A stretch of 64,000 nucleotides of DNA from Adiantum capillus-veneris (lineage: Eukaryota > Streptophyta > Polypodiopsida > Polypodiales > Pteridaceae). Position numbers and translations under genes: made by a program. The notes beneath the pieces are model-generated. The model had not been told where the DNA came from and made no database searches. It saw nothing but the letters and a program-made list of their open reading frames with translations. This document shows positions 63,936-64,000 of the stretch, piece after piece (positions within the stretch are counted from its first letter, which is position 1; each line of letters starts with the position of its first letter). Location of the stretch: contig CM043957.1 in the NCBI GenBank assembly GCA_014529385.2, forward strand, positions 69,932,003 to 69,996,002, written 5' to 3'.

Positions 63936-64000
63936 CATTCTACCGCGCGGAGAAGCAGAGCAGAACCACAAAATTGTACCCTGTTGAAGCAATATAAAGA

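Noticed and set aside
1-64000. tRNA genes at the TGGTATCAGAGC and TGGCGCC sites
   Set aside because: These are primer-binding sites next to LTR ends; no cloverleaf is present.

Overview
The window looks like transposable-element-rich nuclear DNA of a land plant with a large genome. Two things support this: a CCR4-NOT subunit gene (CNOT9/RCD1-like) whose wording in one conserved block (TAERFFAV) is plant-like and whose introns follow plant GT-AG rules, and plant-type LTR retrotransposons with tRNA-Asp-like and tRNA-iMet-like primer sites. A fern or another seed-free plant is plausible, but the sequence alone does not prove it. No rRNA or tRNA gene and no CRISPR array was seen.

Layout. 1-741 and 16327-16453 are pieces of an unrecognised minus-strand reading frame, split by Element 1 (742-16321). 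Element 1 is a 15.6-kb Ty3/gypsy retrotransposon with both LTRs, a PBS, a PPT and a 5-bp target duplication ACCAT. Its leader holds a complete hammerhead-ribozyme core. Its pol has an unusual order, with a second retropepsin-like domain after integrase, then an internal TATA/PPT module and an accessory ORF. 17031-20200 looks like a non-coding minus-strand LTR element (PBS and LTR at 19280 upward) with a ~287-bp palindrome-bearing repeat array that was invaded by a small TIR element. 20243-21672 is a broken Ty1/copia pol fragment (minus) abutting a plus-strand LTR. Element 2 (23244-30138) is an older, 3'-truncated relative of Element 1.

30139-43400 holds mostly unrecognised DNA, a hypothetical TATA/GA-promoter gene at 34023-35264, an intronless histone H3-like pseudogene with a long tail (36152-36813), a gag-only copia element (38234-40910) and a minus-strand LINE with ORF1 and endonuclease parts but no visible reverse transcriptase. 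The CNOT9-like gene occupies 43859-45474 (minus, seven exons read in phase); its first exon or exons are not visible. A 216-bp tandem duplication cuts through one of its exons.

The right third is a nest. Element 4 (from 46222, with a 21-bp-period CTTCG array before its TATA box) is split by Element 3 (48914-56961, a chromodomain-bearing Ty3/gypsy element). Element 3 is itself split by a short mobile unit, A. Element 4 joins Element 5 (57780-62852, minus; gag and protease only) through two truncated LTRs. Element 5 carries an A-B-A-B-A array of the same mobile unit. Almost every TE reading frame is broken by stops and frameshifts, so the elements look inactive; the CNOT9 exons and the Element 1 accessory ORF are open.
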